A stretch of DNA of 32,678 nucleotides, from the NCBI GenBank assembly GCA_024403335.1, contig JAKSSA010000029.1, forward strand, positions 1-32,678, given 5' to 3'. This document shows positions 8,797 to 17,710 of the stretch, piece by piece (positions within the stretch are counted from its first letter, which is position 1; each line of letters starts with the position of its first letter). The DNA is from Lachnospiraceae bacterium (GTDB lineage Bacteria; Bacillota; Clostridia; Lachnospirales; Lachnospiraceae). The notes below the pieces were generated by a model that ran no database searches, had not been told where the DNA came from, and saw nothing but the letters and a program-made list of their open reading frames with translations. A program made the translations under genes and the position numbers.

Positions 8797-11112
8797 TCAG
8801 CTTGAAGTTCTTACGATATCAATTACGCCTTCAATGTTCCTTAACTTGCCCATAAGTCTGTTAAGTTCTTCAGCATTATCAACCTTAAAACCGACTTCAA
8901 TGGTTCCTACATTCTGCTTGCTGACACGATAATTATATGCAATGATATCAATACTGTTCTCAGTAAAAATACGAGAGGTATCAACAACAAGATTTGGCCT
9001 GTTATGAGCGAATATGCGAATTTCAGCGTAATACTGCTCATTCTTTTCCTTCTCAACAGAATCCATTCCATCCCATTCAGCAGGTATAAGTCTGTTTCTG
9101 TCTTCTTCACTTGCCGAAATAACATTTACGCAGTCCGTTCTGTGAATTGATATACCTCTGCCTCGTGTAATAAAGCCAATTATCTCATCGCCAGGAACCG
9201 GTGAACAGCATTTTGAAAAACGCACTGCAACATCATTTGCGCCATATACGGTAATTCCGGACTTTTTATGCTTAACAAATTTCTCTTTGTTATGAAGCTG
9301 TTCCTCATATTCTTCGAGAATTTCCTTATCGGTAATCTGTTCCTTCTGAGTCTTTTTAAGTTCTTCAAGAAGTCTGTTTACTACCTGACCTTCCTTTAAT
9401 GCGCCATGTCCGATGGCTGCCATTACCTGGTCCCAATCCTTCAAACCATACTTCTTTTGTGCAGCTTCTTTAAACTCAGGTCTTAATATTTCTGCCTGAT
9501 CAATAGACTTAGTCTTGCAGTAAAGGGCCAATAAATCTTTTCCCTTTGCAATATTATCATCCTTAAATTCAGTTTTAAACCACTGATTTATCTTGTTTTT
9601 AGCCTGTGTACTCTTAACAATATTTAACCAGTCACGACTTGGGCCTTTGGAATTCTGAGAAGTTACAATCTCAACTCTGTCACCATTTTGCAGGCAGTAG
9701 TCCAAATTTACAAGCTTACCATTTACTCTCGCACCAACCATCTTGTTACCAACGGCTGAATGTACCAAATATGCAAAATCAATAGGTGTAGAGCCCATAG
9801 GCAAGGTCTTTATATCGCCTGTAGGTGTAAAGCAATGTACTGTTTCTGAGAAAATGTTCAAGTCGCTCTTTACTGAATCAAGGAATTCATCATTATTAGA
9901 GTTCTGCTGCCAGTCAAGAATCTGGTTAAGCCATGCCATCTTGTCTTCCTGACCGATGGTTTCTTTATTCGAATCCTTATTTCCTTCTTTGTAAATCCAA
10001 TGCGCAGCGATACCATATTCCGCTACTCTGTGCATCTCAAAGGTACGAATCTGTATCTCAAAAGGCTGTCCTGCAGGTCCCATTACAGTCGTATGCAAAG
10101 ACTGGTACTTGTTTTCCTTAGGCATTGCAATATAATCTTTAAAACGGCCAGGAATAGGAGTATACATTTCGTGAATAATACCTAACGCTCCGTAGCAGTC
10201 CTTTAAATCATCAACAATAATTCTTACAGCAAATACATCATAAATCTGCTCAAATTCCTTATGCTGGCTGACCATCTTTTTGTAGATGGAGAAATTATGC
10301 TTAACTCTGCCGGAAACATTTGCCTTAATTCCGGTTTTTTCAAGCTGCTTAACAATTTCAGCTATACGAAGCTGTATGAATCTGATTCTTTCTTCCTTTT
10401 TATACGATACCTTTTTCTCAATTTCCTCATATACATCCGGATGAAGATATCTTAAAGAAAGTTCATCAAGTTCAATTTTAATTTTCGAAATACCTAAACG
10501 TTCAGCAATAGGAGCATATATGTCAAGTGTCTCTCTTGCCTTTTCAATCTGTTTCTGAGGTTTTTGGTACTGCAATGTTCTTAAATTATGCAAACGGTCC
10601 GCAAGCTTAATGATGATTACTCGAATATCCTTTGCCATCGCAACAAACATCTTACGAAGGTTTTCAGCCTGTATCTCCATTTTGTCATGGTTTAAGTTAA
10701 TCTGAGTAAGTTTTGTTACACCGTCAACAAGCAAAGCAACTTCGCTGCCAAATTCTGCCTCAACTTCTTCCAAAGAAGTATCTGTATCCTCAACTATATC
10801 ATGCAAAATACCGGAAACAATAGTATCCGTATCCATCTCAAGCTCTGCTAATACTATAGCAACACAAATAGGGTGAATAATATATGGTTCACCTGATTTT
10901 CTCTTTTGATCTTTGTGTCTTTCTTTAGCAAGCTGATATGCTTTATCAATAACCGCTAAATCACTTGAAGGATGATATTCCAAAACGGCCTTTTTAAGCC
11001 TCTCATAAAGCTCTTCGGGACTTGTGAAAGACTCCTGATAAGAAATATCATGCTGTAACGCTCCCTCGCCTATAAGTAATGCTTCCGGAGAAAAGCTGCT
11101 TTTCATTTCCAT
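8797..11112 (-). CDS. rel: Bifunctional (p)ppGpp synthetase/hydrolase Rel
   Basis: A 771-residue long RSH enzyme that makes and degrades (p)ppGpp in the stringent response. Domains in order: HD hydrolase with intact LHDIVEDTD near residue 105; synthetase with RVKHNFSIYKKM and GRFKDYIAMPKENKYQSLH; TGS around residues 405-475; a Cys-containing zinc-finger-like region (FSKCCSPVPGDEIIGF); and a C-terminal ACT domain. Both catalytic halves look functional. Two ATGs are possible, at 11118 and 11112; the second has better spacing from AAGGA (9 nt). Its promoter shares a -35 hexamer with that of the divergent kinase gene. Confidence 0.96.
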   Translation of the reverse strand: MEMKSSFSPEALLIGEGALQHDISYQESFTSPEELYERLKKAVLEYHPSSDLAVIDKAYQLAKERHKDQKRKSGEPYIIHPICVAIVLAELEMDTDTIVSGILHDIVEDTDTSLEEVEAEFGSEVALLVDGVTKLTQINLNHDKMEIQAENLRKMFVAMAKDIRVIIIKLADRLHNLRTLQYQKPQKQIEKARETLDIYAPIAERLGISKIKIELDELSLRYLHPDVYEEIEKKVSYKKEERIRFIQLRIAEIVKQLEKTGIKANVSGRVKHNFSIYKKMVSQHKEFEQIYDVFAVRIIVDDLKDCYGALGIIHEMYTPIPGRFKDYIAMPKENKYQSLHTTVMGPAGQPFEIQIRTFEMHRVAEYGIAAHWIYKEGNKDSNKETIGQEDKMAWLNQILDWQQNSNNDEFLDSVKSDLNIFSETVHCFTPTGDIKTLPMGSTPIDFAYLVHSAVGNKMVGARVNGKLVNLDYCLQNGDRVEIVTSQNSKGPSRDWLNIVKSTQAKNKINQWFKTEFKDDNIAKGKDLLALYCKTKSIDQAEILRPEFKEAAQKKYGLKDWDQVMAAIGHGALKEGQVVNRLLEELKKTQKEQITDKEILEEYEEQLHNKEKFVKHKKSGITVYGANDVAVRFSKCCSPVPGDEIIGFITRGRGISIHRTDCVNVISASEEDRNRLIPAEWDGMDSVEKEKNEQYYAEIRIFAHNRPNLVVDTSRIFTENSIDIIAYNYRVSKQNVGTIEVGFKVDNAEELNRLMGKLRNIEGVIDIVRTSS

Positions 11113-11167
11113 AATCATCTGTCCTTATTTATAGTACGCAAACTAAACACTTAGAAAAGTGCGTATT

Positions 11168-11196
11168 ATTATACCATTTTGTAAATGCTATTGCAA
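11168..11196 (-). promoter_or_regulatory. Promoter for rel
   Basis: On the minus strand, TTGCAA (11196-11191), a 17-bp spacer, then a perfect TATAAT (11173-11168). The predicted start of transcription is near 11161, about 48 nt before the rel start. The -35 hexamer is its own reverse complement and is also used by the promoter on the other strand. Confidence 0.8.
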
Positions 11197-11219
11197 AGTA
11201 AAAATATATCGGATATAAT
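11191..11219 (+). promoter_or_regulatory. Promoter for the hybrid histidine kinase gene
   Basis: On the plus strand, TTGCAA (11191-11196), a 17-bp spacer, then a perfect TATAAT (11214-11219). The predicted start of transcription is near 11226, about 49 nt before the kinase ATG. It mirrors the rel promoter exactly around the shared hexamer. Confidence 0.8.
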
Positions 11220-11274
11220 AAACTACACGTTTTTGCTAAAATAATATGAACATGCGAAAATGTGAAGATAGTTT

Positions 11275-12912
11275 ATGGATATCAAAACTCTGCTGATTAA
11301 CAAATTAGCATCCGAAAAATATGATAATCTTTGGATTCTGAATCTTTCAACAAAGGAGACTCAGCTTATTAGCGTGTCTGAAAAATACAAAGATTCAGAA
11401 TTATTCCGTAAAGATTCAGATTTATTCAAGGAAATATCTGACTACGATAAAGTCATTAGGTGTCTTTTATCAAAAGTTCTCGGCAAGAGTAAAATTGAAT
11501 CCTATCAGAGACTATTGTCAATAGATAATATACGAAGTGGTCTAGAAAATAACACTCAGTTTTCCGTAAACATTTCTCAGGAATCTGAGGCTGGAAAAGC
11601 AGAAAACAAGCAGGTTGTATTCTCCTATTTGGATAAAGAAAATGACTTAGTTTATATTACTATTGAAGACACTTCATCGCTTATAAATGAACGTTTGGTT
11701 CTCGAAAAGAAACTTGAAGCAGCATTAACAGAAGTAAACCAGTCTAATAATGCCAAGCAGGAGCTGCTTAAAAGAATGGGGCACGAGCTTAGGACTCCGC
11801 TTAACATGTTAAGCGGCAATATTGAAATGCTTACCCAAATCAGAAGACTTAAACGAAGCCATTCAAAGCTGTTAAGTGATACGAAGTCTTCAATCAGCTA
11901 TCTTACTGCTATCGTATCAGATCTTATTCAATATGCTGAGCTTGACGAGCAGGAATTTACTCCTAACATTATTTCCTTCTCGCTGACTAAGTTCCTCAAC
12001 AGCACCATAGATAGTTTTAATTCGCTAAGTAAAGAAAAAAATCTCACCTTGTCAGCCGGTTTTACGACTGTCATTTATGAGCAGATTTACTCCGATTCAG
12101 AAAGATTAAAGCAGGTAATACATCACATTTTCAACAATTCCTTAATTTTTTCGCATCCAAACAGCAAAATTAAGTTTGAGATAAATCAAAAGCTTATAAA
12201 AGATAAAGATGTCACGCTAAACATTATAATTCATGACAACGGACTTTTTCTTGATGAAGATTCAATAGACAGAATTTTCACTCCATATGAGCTTGCAAAA
12301 GATGCAGCTGACAATTTAAGAGTCGGAAGCGGACTTGGAATGTCAATTGCAAAGCAAATTATGCAAAAGCTTAAAGGCTCTTTAACCATAGAAAGTCATG
12401 AGGGAAACGGCACCACATATACCATATCTCTTCCTGTAAAGGGTGATCCTGCTGCTTCACGCGAAATTGATAAGTCATTTGTTATGGATAATGACATCGA
12501 TGTAAGCGAATTTAGCCGCAGAAAGCAATTTGCCGGACTTCGTTGCCTGATAATTGACGATTTCGAGGCCAACCTTATGATTTGTTCTACAATAATGCAA
12601 AGTCTTGGCTTTGAAGTAGAAACAGCTACTAATGGATTAATGGGTCTTGATAAATTCGCATATTCTTCTAATTCATACTATAGTGTAATAATCATGGATA
12701 TTATGATGCCAATTATGGACGGAATTGAAGCCATAAAGCATATTCGAAATCTTGACAGACCTGATGCAAATGTTCCAATTCTTGCAATATCTGCAGATGC
12801 CATGCAGGAAAATATCAAAAATTGTATTGATGCCGGTGCCAACGCGTTTCTTACCAAGCCTATCAACTTTAAAGAAGTTCTTACATCGCTCAGACAATAT
12901 GTCACCATTTAA
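11275..12912 (+). CDS. Cytoplasmic hybrid sensor histidine kinase with C-terminal receiver
   Basis: A 545-residue protein with no membrane segment. Residues 1-140 form an unrecognised, possibly PAS-like sensor. A short coiled segment (140-165) leads to a HisKA domain with GHELRTPLN, phospho-acceptor His170. The ATPase domain has FNNSL (N box, about 287), DNG (321) and GSGLGM (351-356). The receiver has the acidic pair DD at 428-429, phospho-acceptor Asp475 in IIMDIMMP, and Lys528 in LTKP. All catalytic residues are present. No response regulator or output domain is nearby, so the phosphate probably moves to an unlinked phosphotransfer protein, or the receiver acts by protein contact. The ATG at 11275 has only a weak ribosome-binding site. 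Confidence 0.9.
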   Translation: MDIKTLLINKLASEKYDNLWILNLSTKETQLISVSEKYKDSELFRKDSDLFKEISDYDKVIRCLLSKVLGKSKIESYQRLLSIDNIRSGLENNTQFSVNISQESEAGKAENKQVVFSYLDKENDLVYITIEDTSSLINERLVLEKKLEAALTEVNQSNNAKQELLKRMGHELRTPLNMLSGNIEMLTQIRRLKRSHSKLLSDTKSSISYLTAIVSDLIQYAELDEQEFTPNIISFSLTKFLNSTIDSFNSLSKEKNLTLSAGFTTVIYEQIYSDSERLKQVIHHIFNNSLIFSHPNSKIKFEINQKLIKDKDVTLNIIIHDNGLFLDEDSIDRIFTPYELAKDAADNLRVGSGLGMSIAKQIMQKLKGSLTIESHEGNGTTYTISLPVKGDPAASREIDKSFVMDNDIDVSEFSRRKQFAGLRCLIIDDFEANLMICSTIMQSLGFEVETATNGLMGLDKFAYSSNSYYSVIIMDIMMPIMDGIEAIKHIRNLDRPDANVPILAISADAMQENIKNCIDAGANAFLTKPINFKEVLTSLRQYVTI

Positions 12913-12918
12913 ATTGGC

Positions 12919-12997
12919 TTCTTAAATTTTCTGACAATTAAAACGAACTTCTTAAAATATCAGACAATTTAAAACAATCTTCTTAGAATTTCAAATT
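12919..12997 (+). repeat. Imperfect 30/31-bp tandem repeat after the kinase gene
   Basis: Units begin TTCTTA at 12919, 12949 and 12980, and the first two share a CAGACAATT-like second half. It starts 7 bp after the kinase stop codon, in A/T-rich non-coding DNA. About 2.6 degenerate copies. Confidence 0.65.
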
Positions 12998-13064
12998 AAA
13001 AACAGTTTTGAAGTTTTCAAAAACAGATTTTTAGCTTTTCAAAAAAATAAAATAAATCTTTACA

Positions 13065-13104
13065 TAAAAAAATCGCTTAATTCCTTAGATTTAAGCGATT
13101 TTTT
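13065..13104. terminator. Bidirectional terminator between the convergent kinase and ABC permease genes
   Basis: ATCGCTTAA (13072-13080) pairs with TTAAGCGAT (13091-13099) around a 10-nt loop. It is flanked by an A-run on the left and a T-run on the right, so it can end transcripts from both directions. Confidence 0.85.
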
Positions 13105-13134
13105 AATATCAGGTATGTTTTAACTTCAATAATA

Positions 13135-13200
13135 GATTATCAACAAAATGTTCTTTTTATTATCAAATTGTTCTTTCTATTATCAAAATATTCTTTCTAT
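13135..13200 (-). repeat. 20-bp tandem repeat abutting the ABC permease stop codon
   Basis: Units at 13151-13170, 13171-13190 and a half unit at 13191-13200 (TTCTTTCTAT) that runs into the permease stop codon. A degenerate copy precedes them (13135-13150). On the minus strand this is the immediate 3' flank of the permease gene. Confidence 0.75.
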
Positions 13201-14843
13201 CAGCCAAGTGCCTTCATCTTTTCATCAGCGTCTTTGTAAATCAATGTTCTTAACAAATAGCAGAAGCCAATAAGAATAACTGAAACAAGGCATTGTGTCA
13301 GTGTAAGTGTAGCCCAGTCAAAGAGGAAATAAGGAACTACAACTACTGCCGCAATCAAAAGTGAGAATCCCATTGATCCAAACATAGCGATAAAGCAAGA
13401 CATACTCTGCTTAGCTGCAAGAACTTCATTTTCATAATCAAATCTTGCATGTGTCAAATTAACTTTAAAGCCAAAATAATTAAAGAACAATGTAGCTGCA
13501 GATAACAAAATCAATCCAAGAATCGTATCAACAACTGAAAATTCAAGTACAAATGCGAAAGCAATCAAACTTATTAATGATACCGGCATTGTAATTACCA
13601 AGCCTGTTAATAACTTAGCCTGGAATATATCCTTTGCTTTTAACGGAACAGACTTCATTAACCAGAGATTCTTACCTTCAACAGAAATAATGGAAGCTGT
13701 TACCATGTTCATTGAGCCAATAAGCACAAGCAATAATGTCATTATTACAGCAAGAGGGAAGCCCTGAAGTATTTCTTTAATCTGATCAATTTGATCTATT
13801 TTCATTACAACAGCTAAAACGAGCAATATCTCCATCAGAATACCGCTCATTGTATTCAAAAGATACATTGAACTTGCAAAAAGTCTTGATAAATCCTTTT
13901 TTACAAGTGCCCATACAGGTGATGTGGTTTTCATTTCTTTCTTTACATACTTAACTTTAACTATATTGTTTGATGTCTTAACAATAAAGAAATATGTCTT
14001 TGAAAGAATATAAACGACAATAACAAATGGTATTGTGAAAAATCCTATTGTAATAAAGAAGCTTGCAATATCATGATTTGCGATTGCAACACCAAATTTA
14101 TAAATCGGATACATGTAACCACTGATAGATTCACCAATTCCTGTAAGATTTTCCAAAAGCTTCTCAATATAGTTGTTCAAATTGAAGCAAGCATAGAAAT
14201 ATACAAGGAAGAAGCCGATTGTAAGAATAAGTGAAATAATATTCTTTCTTTTCATCTTTCTTGTCAATACTGAGATTACCCAGGCAAGAAGAAGTGTTGC
14301 TGCCATTGAGAAGAAAGGAAGTAATAAGTTCAAAACAACATAGAAAATTACTCCGACTAAAGTAATCTCACAATCAGAAATCAGTAAACCTACACCTGCA
14401 AAAATTGCTACAAAGTAAGAGAACATGCCGTTCATTGAGAAAACGAGCACCATTCTGCTAAGCAAAATATAGGCGGGCTTTATTGGCAATGAAAGCAGGA
14501 AATCATTATCCTGTGCATTGTAAATCTGTGTCTGAGTCATAAAAACACTGCCCACAAAAGACAACATCAATGCCATCAAGCCTTCTATGGAAACTGCAAT
14601 CCAAAGAAGAGGTTTTCCACCAAAAGCGTCAACAAAATCGGGATTACTTAATGTATCTCCCATTTCCATAAACATTAATGCAAATAATGCGCCAAAAACT
14701 ACTACAAGATAGATTCCAAGAAAAGCAAGCAGAGCAATTCTTCCCTTACTCATCTTATCTTCATTATTCTTGCTGCCTCTAAAAGACTTCTTGAGTCCAA
14801 AGAACATTTCGGCAAATCTGCATTTAAGTAAAGTCTTAAGCAT
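13200..14843 (-). CDS. ABC-2-type exporter permease
   Basis: A 547-residue integral membrane protein with about twelve hydrophobic segments spread over two halves, for example near the N terminus (ALLAFLGIYLVVVFGALFAL) and at the C terminus. It is the membrane partner of the ATPase gene just upstream. Large ABC-2 permeases of this kind, next to a single-domain ATPase, are usually exporters; the substrate cannot be read from the sequence. The start is the ATG at 14843, which overlaps the ATPase 3' end by 8 bp and has AAGGAGG upstream, indicating translational coupling. Upstream Met codons in the frame lie inside the ATPase gene and are unlikely. Confidence 0.85.
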   Translation of the reverse strand: MLKTLLKCRFAEMFFGLKKSFRGSKNNEDKMSKGRIALLAFLGIYLVVVFGALFALMFMEMGDTLSNPDFVDAFGGKPLLWIAVSIEGLMALMLSFVGSVFMTQTQIYNAQDNDFLLSLPIKPAYILLSRMVLVFSMNGMFSYFVAIFAGVGLLISDCEITLVGVIFYVVLNLLLPFFSMAATLLLAWVISVLTRKMKRKNIISLILTIGFFLVYFYACFNLNNYIEKLLENLTGIGESISGYMYPIYKFGVAIANHDIASFFITIGFFTIPFVIVVYILSKTYFFIVKTSNNIVKVKYVKKEMKTTSPVWALVKKDLSRLFASSMYLLNTMSGILMEILLVLAVVMKIDQIDQIKEILQGFPLAVIMTLLLVLIGSMNMVTASIISVEGKNLWLMKSVPLKAKDIFQAKLLTGLVITMPVSLISLIAFAFVLEFSVVDTILGLILLSAATLFFNYFGFKVNLTHARFDYENEVLAAKQSMSCFIAMFGSMGFSLLIAAVVVVPYFLFDWATLTLTQCLVSVILIGFCYLLRTLIYKDADEKMKALG

Positions 14844-15564
14844 TTGCCTCATCCTCCTTTGCCTTGTCAAGTTCAAGGAATACTTCAATAAGTGATTCAT
14901 CGCCCTTAACTTCATCAATAGTTCCTGCAGCCTTTAACTTACCGCCGCTAATAATAGCAATCTTATCACAAAGCTTTTCTGCAACCTCAAGAACATGTGT
15001 TGAGAAGAAAATAGCACCGCCATCATTGCAGAACTCACGCATGGTTTCCTTCAAAAGGAATGATGCCTTAGGGTCAAGTCCTACAAAGGGTTCATCGAGC
15101 ATGATAAGCTTTGGATTGTGGATAAATGCTGAAATTAATGCAATTTTCTGCTTCATACCATGTGAATATGACTTAAGAGGCTGTGCCAAATCTTTTGTTA
15201 TTTCAAACATATCAGCATATTTGGCAATCTTTTCTTCTCTTTCTTCCTTTGAAACCTGATAAATATCAGCAATGAAATTAAGATAGCCGATACCTGTCAT
15301 GAAATCATACAAATCCGGATTATCAGGAATATATGCGATATTCTTCTTACAAAGCATAGGATCTTTCTTAATGGAAACTCCATTAATATAGATATCACCT
15401 TCATTAAAATCATGAATACCTGCTGCAGCTTTAAGTGTAGTGGTCTTACCTGCACCATTGTGTCCAATAAATCCGTAAATTTCTCCAGGAAGAATATGAA
15501 GGTTCAAATCATCAACCGCTTTTTTACTTCCGTAACTCTTTGTCAAATTCTCAATTCTTAACAT
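14836..15564 (-). CDS. ABC transporter ATP-binding protein
   Basis: A 242-residue nucleotide-binding subunit. Walker A is GHNGAGKTT (near residue 34). The signature region YSHGMKQKIAL is the SxGxxQ variant common in ABC-2 exporters (CcmA type). Walker B is LIMLDEPFVGLDP, and the switch His is in FFSTHVLE. The terminal segment is acidic and Lys-rich. It is first gene of a two-gene operon with the permease and has its own promoter at 15606-15633. Substrate unknown. Confidence 0.94.
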   Translation of the reverse strand: MLRIENLTKSYGSKKAVDDLNLHILPGEIYGFIGHNGAGKTTTLKAAAGIHDFNEGDIYINGVSIKKDPMLCKKNIAYIPDNPDLYDFMTGIGYLNFIADIYQVSKEEREEKIAKYADMFEITKDLAQPLKSYSHGMKQKIALISAFIHNPKLIMLDEPFVGLDPKASFLLKETMREFCNDGGAIFFSTHVLEVAEKLCDKIAIISGGKLKAAGTIDEVKGDESLIEVFLELDKAKEDEANA

Positions 15565-15605
15565 AATAGACCTCCCAATGAATTGAATATTAGTTTAACA
15601 AAATC

Positions 15606-15633
15606 ATTATATTCTGTAATTCTTAATTCACAA
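15606..15633 (-). promoter_or_regulatory. Promoter for the ABC exporter operon
   Basis: On the minus strand, TTGTGA (15633-15628), a 16-bp spacer, then a perfect TATAAT (15611-15606), about 40 bp before the ATPase start. Confidence 0.6.
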
Positions 15634-15737
15634 TATAAATATTCTTAAAAAAATATTAAATATGACAAGTTATAGCACAAATATCACATTGATTTTAATA
15701 TATTTTTATTAAAATACCATTAAAAATAAAATTAAAT

Positions 15738-15763
15738 AAAAAAGGCACATCCGAAGATGTGCC
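15738..15763 (-). terminator. Intrinsic terminator after rplL
   Basis: On the minus strand, GGCACATC, a TTCG tetraloop, GATGTGCC, then six T. It lies 20 bp beyond the rplL stop codon and closes the ribosomal protein cluster. Confidence 0.95.
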
Positions 15764-15782
15764 CACAATACTCACAAATAAA

Positions 15783-16145
15783 TTACTTAAGTGTAACCTT
15801 TGCGCCTTCAGCTTCAAGCTTAGCCTTGATTTCATCAGCTTCTGCCTTAGCAGCTGCTTCCTTGATGAGCTTAGGAGCGCCATCAACCAAGTCCTTAGCT
15901 TCCTTAAGACCAAGTCCTGTGATTTCACGAACAACCTTGATAACCTTAACCTTGTTAGCACCAGCTTCTGTAAGTTCTACATTGAATTCTGTCTTCTCTT
16001 CTTCTGCTGCTGCAGCGGGACCAGCTACTACTGCAACACCTGCAGCTGCTGAAACGCCAAATTCTTCTTCACAAGCCTTAACTAATTCGTTAAGCTCTAA
16101 AACTGTCATACCTTTGATAGCATCAATAAATTCCTGAGTTGTCAT
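15783..16145 (-). CDS. rplL: 50S ribosomal protein L7/L12 (bL12)
   Basis: A 120-residue stalk protein that binds L10 as dimers and recruits translation GTPases. An N-terminal dimerisation segment ([22 protein letters not shown]) is followed by an Ala-rich hinge and the conserved C-terminal domain ([25 protein letters not shown]). The start is the ATG at 16145, with GGAGG 8 nt upstream; an ATG five codons earlier overlaps that site. It is the last gene of the cluster, followed directly by a strong terminator. Confidence 0.98.
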   Translation of the reverse strand: MTTQEFIDAIKGMTVLELNELVKACEEEFGVSAAAGVAVVAGPAAAAEEEKTEFNVELTEAGANKVKVIKVVREITGLGLKEAKDLVDGAPKLIKEAAAKAEADEIKAKLEAEGAKVTLK

Positions 16146-16231
16146 TTTAATTTCCTCCATTAATTTTTTCCTGCCATACTACTAATGGCACTTGTCATCC
16201 CATGATGACTTAAGTTACGCGACTTTAGCAA

Positions 16232-16729
16232 TTAAGCTGCTGTCTCTGAGTTCTTTTCTGCGATCTGCTTGATTACTCTTGCAAGACTTGAGATAGGGGA
16301 CTTCATGCTGCCAAGAAGTCTTGAGATAAGAACATCCTTTGAAGGGATTGTTGCAATAACCTCCATACCCTTTGCATCATAGTAAGTACCATCAACCACA
16401 CCTGCTTTGAATTCAATCTGGGGATTTGTCTTAGCAAATTCAGCAATGATTCTTGCAGGAGCTGTAGCATCTTCGATACCGAAAGCTACTGCTGAAGGGC
16501 CGTCAAGGTTTGCAGTAAGCTGTTCGAAAGCTGTACCCTTAATAGCGCGCTTTACATAAGTGTTCTTGTAAACCTTATAGAATACGCCACCGTCTCTTAA
16601 CGCCTTACGAAGCTTTGTGTCCTGCTCTACTGTGAGACCACGATAGTCAACAACAACAATAGCTGTAGCTTTAGAAACATATCCCTGAATTTCTTCAATG
16701 ATGGGAGCTTTGATTTCAACCTTTGCCAT
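16232..16729 (-). CDS. rplJ: 50S ribosomal protein L10 (uL10)
   Basis: A 165-residue base of the L7/L12 stalk; it anchors L12 dimers and binds the L11 region of 23S rRNA. Typical features are the N-terminal VVVDYRGLTVEQDTKLRKALR, then GPSAVAFGIED and a C-terminal helix for L12. The start is the ATG at 16729 with AGGAGG upstream. An open frame running further upstream lies inside the leader RNA and is not coding. An L10 leader with terminator precedes it, so expression of rplJL is probably under feedback by L10 or L10(L12)4. Confidence 0.98.
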   Translation of the reverse strand: MAKVEIKAPIIEEIQGYVSKATAIVVVDYRGLTVEQDTKLRKALRDGGVFYKVYKNTYVKRAIKGTAFEQLTANLDGPSAVAFGIEDATAPARIIAEFAKTNPQIEFKAGVVDGTYYDAKGMEVIATIPSKDVLISRLLGSMKSPISSLARVIKQIAEKNSETAA

Positions 16730-16781
16730 TTTGTTTACCTCCTGTATTATTTTTTCCAAAGACGATAAACCTGATCTAAAA

Positions 16782-16816
16782 TAAAAAGGTTGCTTTTGCG
16801 AAGACAAAAGCAACCT
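16782..16816 (-). terminator. Attenuator hairpin in the L10 leader
   Basis: AGGTTGCTTTTG pairs perfectly with CAAAAGCAACCT around a 6-nt loop; on the minus strand it is followed by TTTTTATTTT. It can end transcripts coming from rplA as well as those starting at the leader promoter. Confidence 0.9.
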
Positions 16817-16902
16817 CAAAAAAATCAATCGGTTAATGCCTCGGCAGGCGACACATGTCTTACACTTTCGTACCTGCTGTCTTCGGTTGGTCGAATGACC
16901 GT
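16782..16902 (-). ncRNA. L10 leader RNA with attenuator upstream of rplJ
   Basis: On the minus strand the leader runs from the predicted transcript start near 16902. It contains the pairing-competent segments AGCAGG and CCTGCCGAGG. It ends with a perfect 12-bp stem (16787-16798 with 16805-16816) followed by five T. Position and layout match the known ribosomal L10 leader, in which the L10-L12 complex binds the transcript and controls rplJL. I did not fold it in full. Confidence 0.85.
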
Positions 16903-16907
16903 TGTTT

Positions 16908-16936
16908 AGTTTACCAACTTATCTGTAAGTTGTCAA
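16908..16936 (-). promoter_or_regulatory. Promoter for rplJL
   Basis: On the minus strand, TTGACA (16936-16931), a 17-bp spacer, then TAAACT (16913-16908). It lies between rplA and the L10 leader, so rplJL can be transcribed separately from rplKA. Confidence 0.8.
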
Positions 16937-17004
16937 CTTGTTTTTTTATTTTTATATAGGTGTTCAAAATCTGCCGTCTCTTGCAGTTTTGACATACAAC
17001 AAAA

Positions 17005-17697
17005 TTAAGCAAGCTTTGCTGTGTTAAGCTTAACGCCAGGGCCCATTGTTGAAGTAATTGTAACACTTCTTAAATATGTACCCTTTGCAGCTGCGGGCTT
17101 AGCTTTATTGATAGCACCAATTAAAGTTGTGAAGTTTTCAGCGAGTTGTTCTTCTGTGAAAGAAACCTTTCCAACAGGGCAGTGAATAATGTTTGTCTTA
17201 TCAAGTCTGTATTCAATCTTACCTGCTTTGATTTCCTTAATAGCCTGGGCAACGTTTGGTGTAACTGTACCTGCTTTAGGGTTCGGCATTAAGCCCTTAG
17301 GTCCAAGTACACGACCTAATCTACCTACAACACCCATCATGTCCGGAGTTGCAACAACAACGTCAAACTCGAACCATCCATCGTTCTGAATCTTAGGAAT
17401 GAGTTCGTCGCCACCTACATAATCAGCTCCTGCTGCTTCTGCTTCTGCAACCTTGTCACCCTTAGCAAATACGAGAACGCGAACCTTCTTACCTGTTCCG
17501 TGAGGCAATACAACTGCACCACGAACCTGCTGGTCTGCATGACGTCCATCAACGCCGAGACGGATATGTGCTTCTACTGTTTCATCAAATTTAGCGCTTG
17601 CGGTCTTCTTAACGATTGAAACTGCATCGCTAACATCATATGTCTGAGTCTTGTCAAACTGCTTTACAGCATTCTGATATTTTTTTCCTCTTTTCAT
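17005..17697 (-). CDS. rplA: 50S ribosomal protein L1 (uL1)
   Basis: A 230-residue protein of the L1 stalk, which moves the E-site tRNA. It is recognised by [34 protein letters not shown]-like text (here [19 protein letters not shown]) and the C-terminal [14 protein letters not shown]. Length is typical. L1 is known as a translational repressor of its own operon, binding mRNA that imitates its 23S rRNA site. Candidate sites occur just before rplA and before rplK. ATG 17697 has AGGAGG 6 nt upstream. Confidence 0.98.
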   Translation of the reverse strand: MKRGKKYQNAVKQFDKTQTYDVSDAVSIVKKTASAKFDETVEAHIRLGVDGRHADQQVRGAVVLPHGTGKKVRVLVFAKGDKVAEAEAAGADYVGGDELIPKIQNDGWFEFDVVVATPDMMGVVGRLGRVLGPKGLMPNPKAGTVTPNVAQAIKEIKAGKIEYRLDKTNIIHCPVGKVSFTEEQLAENFTTLIGAINKAKPAAAKGTYLRSVTITSTMGPGVKLNTAKLA

Positions 17698-17710
17698 TAT
17701 TTACCTCCTG

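Noticed and set aside
15757-16137. Ala/Ser-rich plus-strand frame opposite rplL
   Set aside because: Shadow of rplL codon bias; no ribosome-binding site and no recognisable domain.
16730-16828. Upstream extension of the rplJ reading frame
   Set aside because: It covers the L10 leader terminator and lacks a ribosome-binding site; the true start at 16729 has AGGAGG.
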